A stretch of 64,000 nucleotides of DNA from an uncultured Polaribacter sp. (GTDB lineage Bacteria > Bacteroidota > Bacteroidia > Flavobacteriales > Flavobacteriaceae). Below the pieces are notes generated by a model. It saw only the letters and a program-made list of their open reading frames with translations, was not told where the DNA came from and made no database searches. Shown here in pieces: positions 60,739-64,000 of this stretch (positions are counted from its first letter, which is position 1; the number at the start of each line of letters is the position of its first letter). The translations under genes and the position numbers were made by a program. The DNA lies in contig NZ_CANNFF010000009.1 in NCBI RefSeq assembly GCF_947503855.1, positions 62,001-126,000 of the forward strand. The letters run 5' to 3'.

Positions 60739-61020
60739 ATGAATATAATATTCTTTTTTATTAGCGGTCCAGAAATTATGGTTATCATGTTAATTGTGGT
60801 AATGGTTTTTGGTGCAGATAAAATCCCTGAAATTGCTAGAGGTTTGGGTAAAGGAATGCGTCAGGTAAAAGACGCTACAAACGATATTAAAAAAGAAATA
60901 AAAGATAGCTCTGAGAAAACAAAAATAGATACTGATGTTGCCCAAGACATCAATAAAGAAATTAATGCTGTTAAAGACGATATAGACGACTTAACTGGCC
61001 CTATAAAAAGACAATTTTAA
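60739..61020 (+). CDS. tatA: Twin-arginine translocase subunit TatA/TatE
   Basis: 93 residues. A short N-terminal transmembrane helix (ISGPEIMVIMLIVVMVFGADKIPEIA) with the FGxxKlPEia hinge leads into the amphipathic helix (RGLGKGMRQVKDATNDIKKEI) and an acidic/basic tail. It forms the variable pore for folded Tat substrates. No tatC lies in the window. Monocistronic, convergent with an O-methyltransferase gene. Confidence 0.94.
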   Translation: MNIIFFFISGPEIMVIMLIVVMVFGADKIPEIARGLGKGMRQVKDATNDIKKEIKDSSEKTKIDTDVAQDINKEINAVKDDIDDLTGPIKRQF

Positions 61021-61025
61021 AACTT

Positions 61026-61667
61026 TTATTTTACTCTACTAATGGTTAAGCCATCTCTAATAGGTAGTAAAACTGTTTCTATTCTATCATCTGTATTTAA
61101 TAGTTGATTATACTCTAAAAGCACTTTGGTGTCTTTATCTTTAGGGTCTAACTCTTCTACCACTTTTCCACTCCAAAGTACATTATCAGACAAAATAATA
61201 CCTCCAGAATTCATTTTATCGATAATTAAATGAAAGTAATTCATATAATTAGATTTGTCTGCATCTATAAAGACCAAATCAAACTTTTTATGAAGGGTTG
61301 GAATAATTTCAAGTGCATTTCCAACAAACTGTTTTATCTGTTTTTGATAGCCAGATTTTTTAAAGTATTTGTTTTGTAGTGTTTCTAATTCTTCGTTTTT
61401 ATCAATAGTAAAAATAGTACCCTCTTTTGCCAAACCTTCTGCCATACAAAGTGCTGAATAACCTGTATAAGTGCCAATTTCTAAAATGTTTTTTGGAGAA
61501 GTAAGCTTTGTAATCATCGACAAAACTCTACCTTGAAAAGCTCCACTTAACATTCTTGGGTTTAGTACTTTTTGCCACGTTTCTCTAGTTAATTCTTGCA
61601 AAATTTTCGGTTCACCTTGGGTATGTGCAACAACGTAAGTATCTATTTTTTCTGGTAAAAAGTGCAT
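61026..61667 (-). CDS. Class I SAM-dependent O-methyltransferase
   Basis: 213 residues, the bacterial caffeoyl-CoA-type family. The SAM motif is ILEIGTYTGYSALCMAEGL near 60-78, the acidic ribose ligand TIDKNEE near 85, and the catalytic metal site FDLVFIDADKSNYMNYF near 128-144, then GGIILSDNVLWSG. It methylates a small hydroxylated substrate; which one cannot be told. Cytoplasmic and monocistronic. Confidence 0.92.
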   Translation of the reverse strand: MHFLPEKIDTYVVAHTQGEPKILQELTRETWQKVLNPRMLSGAFQGRVLSMITKLTSPKNILEIGTYTGYSALCMAEGLAKEGTIFTIDKNEELETLQNKYFKKSGYQKQIKQFVGNALEIIPTLHKKFDLVFIDADKSNYMNYFHLIIDKMNSGGIILSDNVLWSGKVVEELDPKDKDTKVLLEYNQLLNTDDRIETVLLPIRDGLTISRVK

Positions 61668-61741
61668 CTGATTTAATTTATTCTATTTTTAAAACTAATA
61701 TGTACGTAAAAAACCGCAACAGAAAATCAAAATTACAAAAA

Positions 61742-61769
61742 AACGGAACTTATACTTACAAGTTCCGTT
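61742..61769 (-). terminator. Terminator of the NTF2-like gene
   Basis: AACGGAACTT, an 8-base loop and AAGTTCCGTT: a perfect 10-bp stem. On the minus strand it runs straight into a T-run, so it works for the gene at 61791-62249. Confidence 0.88.
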
Positions 61770-61790
61770 GAATTTTATCTTCTAAAAAAT

Positions 61791-62249
61791 TTAATTCATT
61801 TCTTTTAAAGCTTTGCAATTTTCTCTTCTTCTAATGTCTACCAAAAAAATAATTTTCCATTGATTATCTTCTTTAAAAAGCTGAAATGAGTTGGCTCCAC
61901 AATGGCTAAACTTTCCATTGAAATAAAACTCGTAAGGTGTCCAAACAGAAGCTAAATTTGTATCAACATTAATTTGATAGGCAAGTAGCTTTTCTAAATA
62001 CACATGTTCTGGTTTTTTATTAGCAACCGAGGTTAATAATTTTAGTCTGCTTTCATTTTTTAAAGTACTTGTGCCCTCTTTGTTTATTGAGGTGGTTTGT
62101 ATTTTAATATCTTTATGAAGTGTGGTTTGCATCAGAGTGCTATCACCTTGGTGTAAACCTTTAAAAAAGGTGCCAATTACTTTTTTTATTGCTAATTCTT
62201 CTTTGTTTTTTTGTGCGTGTAGATTGGTTATCAACAAACAAAAAAACAA
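61791..62249 (-). CDS. Secreted NTF2/SnoaL-like protein with a disturbed start
   Basis: The intact frame opens with a TTG at 62249 (152 codons), giving a signal-like core (LLITNLHAQ) and an NTF2-like alpha+beta domain: AIKKVIGTFFKGLHQGDSTLMQTTLHKDI, VWTPYEFYFNGKFSHCGANSFQLFKEDNQWKIIFLVDIRR. An upstream ATG at 62271-62269 would give a perfect signal peptide, MFKKWIVLFFCLLITNLHAQ, but is out of frame by one A in a run of seven (62259-62265). Either the count is variable or misread, or the true start is the TTG. Function unknown. Confidence 0.78.
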   Translation of the reverse strand: MFFCLLITNLHAQKNKEELAIKKVIGTFFKGLHQGDSTLMQTTLHKDIKIQTTSINKEGTSTLKNESRLKLLTSVANKKPEHVYLEKLLAYQINVDTNLASVWTPYEFYFNGKFSHCGANSFQLFKEDNQWKIIFLVDIRRRENCKALKEMN

Positions 62250-62379
62250 TACAATCCATTTTTTTAAACATAGTCCGTTTATTTTAAAGTGGTTAAAGCT
62301 ACTAAATTAATTTTAGAGTTGGGGTTTTTAAGATAAATGGCAAAAAAATACACATAACAAGAAATCTATAGCTTTTTCT

Positions 62380-62387
62380 TACTTTTA
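62380..62387 (+). promoter_or_regulatory. Near-consensus -7 box (TACTTTTA) of panB
   Basis: One mismatch to TAnnTTTG at its last base; predicted start near 62393, giving a 14-base leader before the panB ATG. Confidence 0.4.
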
Positions 62388-62406
62388 CCACTTTAAAATA
62401 AAATAT

Positions 62407-63225
62407 ATGTCTGTAGCTAATAAACAATATAAACGTATAACTGTAAAATCTTTGGTAGAAATGAAAGCAAATGGAGAAAAAATCTCTATGCTAACTGCTT
62501 ACGATTATACCATGGCAAAGATTTTAGATAGTGCAGGTATCGATGTATTATTAGTGGGCGATTCTGCCTCTAATGTAATGGCAGGTCATGAAACAACATT
62601 ACCAATTACGTTAGATCAAATGATCTACCACGCAAGCTCTGTTGTTAGAGGTATAGAACGTTGTTTGGTGGTAGTAGATTTGCCCTTTGGTAGTTATCAA
62701 TCTGACCCAAAAGAAGCTTTACGTTCTGCTATTAGAATTATGAAAGAATCTGGCGGGCATTCGATAAAATTAGAAGGTGGTAAAGAAATAAAAGATTCTA
62801 TAAAACGAATTTTAAATGCAGGTATTCCTGTAATGGGGCACTTGGGTTTAACACCACAATCTATTTATAAATTTGGTACGTATACTGTAAGAGCAAAAGA
62901 AGAAGAAGAGGCAGAAAAATTAATGGATGATGCCTTAATGTTAGAAAGACTTGGTTGTTTTGCCTTGGTTTTAGAAAAAGTGCCTGCAAAATTGGCTAAA
63001 AAAGTTGCAGATGCTTTAACCATACCTGTTATTGGTATTGGTGCTGGAAATGGTGTAGATGGTCAGGTTTTAGTTACGCATGATATGATTGGTATGACAC
63101 ACGAATTCAATCCGCGTTTTTTACGTAGATATTTAGATTTATTTAAAGATATGACAGGCGCTTTTGAAAATTATATTACTGATGTAAAAAGTGGTGATTT
63201 TCCTAATGAAAAGGAGCAGTATTAA
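62407..63225 (+). CDS. panB: 3-methyl-2-oxobutanoate hydroxymethyltransferase
   Basis: 272 residues, full length. The Mg2+ and substrate motifs are [17 protein letters not shown] (Asp52), [10 protein letters not shown] (Asp91) and SIKLEGG (Glu near 122). The loop with the proposed catalytic Glu is LVLEKVPA, and [20 protein letters not shown] closes the barrel. It transfers a one-carbon unit to alpha-ketoisovalerate, the first step to pantoate and coenzyme A. Monocistronic. Confidence 0.97.
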   Translation: MSVANKQYKRITVKSLVEMKANGEKISMLTAYDYTMAKILDSAGIDVLLVGDSASNVMAGHETTLPITLDQMIYHASSVVRGIERCLVVVDLPFGSYQSDPKEALRSAIRIMKESGGHSIKLEGGKEIKDSIKRILNAGIPVMGHLGLTPQSIYKFGTYTVRAKEEEEAEKLMDDALMLERLGCFALVLEKVPAKLAKKVADALTIPVIGIGAGNGVDGQVLVTHDMIGMTHEFNPRFLRRYLDLFKDMTGAFENYITDVKSGDFPNEKEQY

Positions 63226-63362
63226 TTTAGACTCCTAGGTTCTTATGAATTTGATAAACTTAACAATACTCTAAATCAAATCATTAAAAGGATGTCGAAA
63301 TTCGTCTCCTTTCTAAAAATTTAGTTATCTATATTGTCCGATAAATCCAAAAAGCGAAATTT

Positions 63363-64000
63363 TGAAAATACTACATCTAGATACCAACCATCCATTAATG
63401 CTCAATCAATTAAACGATTTAGGGTTTACTAATGAGGAAGATTACACATCTTCTAAAGAAGAAATTGAAGGAAAAATTCATTTGTATGATGGTTTTATTA
63501 TTAGAAGTCGATTTTCTATTGACAAACACTTTTTAGACAAAGCTAAAAACCTAAAATTTATTGGTAGAGTGGGTGCTGGTTTAGAAAACATCGATTGCGA
63601 TTACGCAAGAACTAAAAACATCGAATTAATTGCGGCTCCAGAAGGGAATAGAAATGCTGTTGGCGAACATAGTTTAGCCATGCTTTTATCGTTATTTAAT
63701 AAACTAAACAAAGCCGATAAAGAAGTTAGGAACGGAAAATGGTTGCGTGAAGAAAATCGTGGAATTGAACTAGATGGAAAAACCGTTGGTTTGATTGGCT
63801 ATGGAAATATGGGGAAATCTTTTGCTAAAAAACTACGTGGTTTTGATGTAAAAGTACTTTGTTATGATTTAAAAAATAATGTTGGTGATGAAAATTGCAC
63901 ACAAGTTTCTCTTAAAGAATTACAAGAAAAATCAGACATTTTAAGCTTGCACACACCACAAACAGACCTCACAAAAAATATGATAAATGCCAATTTTATC
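63363..64000 (+). CDS. D-2-hydroxyacid dehydrogenase, partial (3' end outside window)
   Basis: 212 codons from a TTG start at 63363 run to the window edge without a stop. The substrate domain has IHLYDGFIIRSRF and GRVGAGLENIDCDYA; the NAD domain starts with IELDGKTVGLIGYGNMGKSFAKKL (Rossmann GYGNMG) and continues to SDILSLHTPQTDLTKNMIN. PNRNAVGEH-type sequence (EGNRNAVGEHSLAML) is typical of 3-phosphoglycerate dehydrogenase-like enzymes. The catalytic Arg, Glu and His beyond the edge are not visible, so specificity stays open. Confidence 0.9.

Noticed and set aside
1..64000. tRNA, rRNA, integrase or prophage genes
   Set aside because: I saw no T-arm-like motif with matching stems, no ribosomal RNA sequence and no transposase or phage signature; a tRNAscan and Infernal search would settle this.

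Overview
The window is AT-rich, densely coded chromosomal DNA from a member of the Flavobacteriaceae (Bacteroidota), probably a marine genus such as Polaribacter or Tenacibaculum. The evidence is a T9SS C-terminal sorting domain, GLPGLI-family proteins, TonB-dependent receptors, lipoprotein signals, a three-gene Bacteroidota-type sdhCAB operon, and many matches to the Bacteroidota sigma promoter (-7 box TAnnTTTG). The genus is inferred from general resemblance. I recognised no tRNA, rRNA, CRISPR array, prophage or transposase.

Layout. 1-2.4 kb: a partial lipoprotein, a GH53 galactanase, ssb and a small zinc-finger protein. 2.5-11 kb: CBS protein, membrane M28 peptidase, pyk with its IPExxxVDY neighbour, the acpP-fabF-rnc operon, and purN-rnhA. 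11.1-16.9 kb: an accessory secretion-type cluster on the minus strand, with a beta-barrel receptor-like protein, three full GLPGLI proteins plus one truncated copy, and two small secreted four-cysteine peptides sharing a near-identical leader. 16.9-17.8 kb: a gene-poor stretch with a candidate small RNA, 11 copies of a heptamer, a long inverted repeat and an XRE regulator whose N-terminus is a hexamer microsatellite. 17.8-21.3 kb: sdhCAB. 21.6-31 kb: BNR-propeller protein, RhlE-type helicase, aminopeptidase P, two alpha/beta hydrolases and a thioredoxin-ArsP permease pair behind a palindromic operator. 31.3-37.2 kb: thiL, then a surface/lipoprotein operon ending in an MbnP/MbnH-like copper-protein and di-haem pair. 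37.3-44 kb: sufA-B-C-D and sufS, separated by an inverted serine hydrolase. 44-48.3 kb: SGNH lipoprotein and TonB receptor. 48.5-58.8 kb: ribF, serS, TPR protein, DUF4286, rsmA, mgtE, a TrmH-family methyltransferase and mutS. 58.9-61 kb: a second secreted pair with a four-cysteine lipoprotein, a triple palindrome and tatA. 61-64 kb: O-methyltransferase, an NTF2-like protein with a disturbed start, panB and a partial 2-hydroxyacid dehydrogenase.

Three themes stand out. (1) Small secreted proteins with two spaced cysteine pairs lie beside secreted GLPGLI or unknown proteins at two loci. (2) Intergenic DNA carries quasi-palindromes built from degenerate 7-bp units of the form TRGNNNN, in exact register, at four sites, plus two pure heptamer arrays. 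(3) Several genes have a -7 box within a few bases of the start codon, which predicts leaderless or nearly leaderless mRNAs and decides some start codons.
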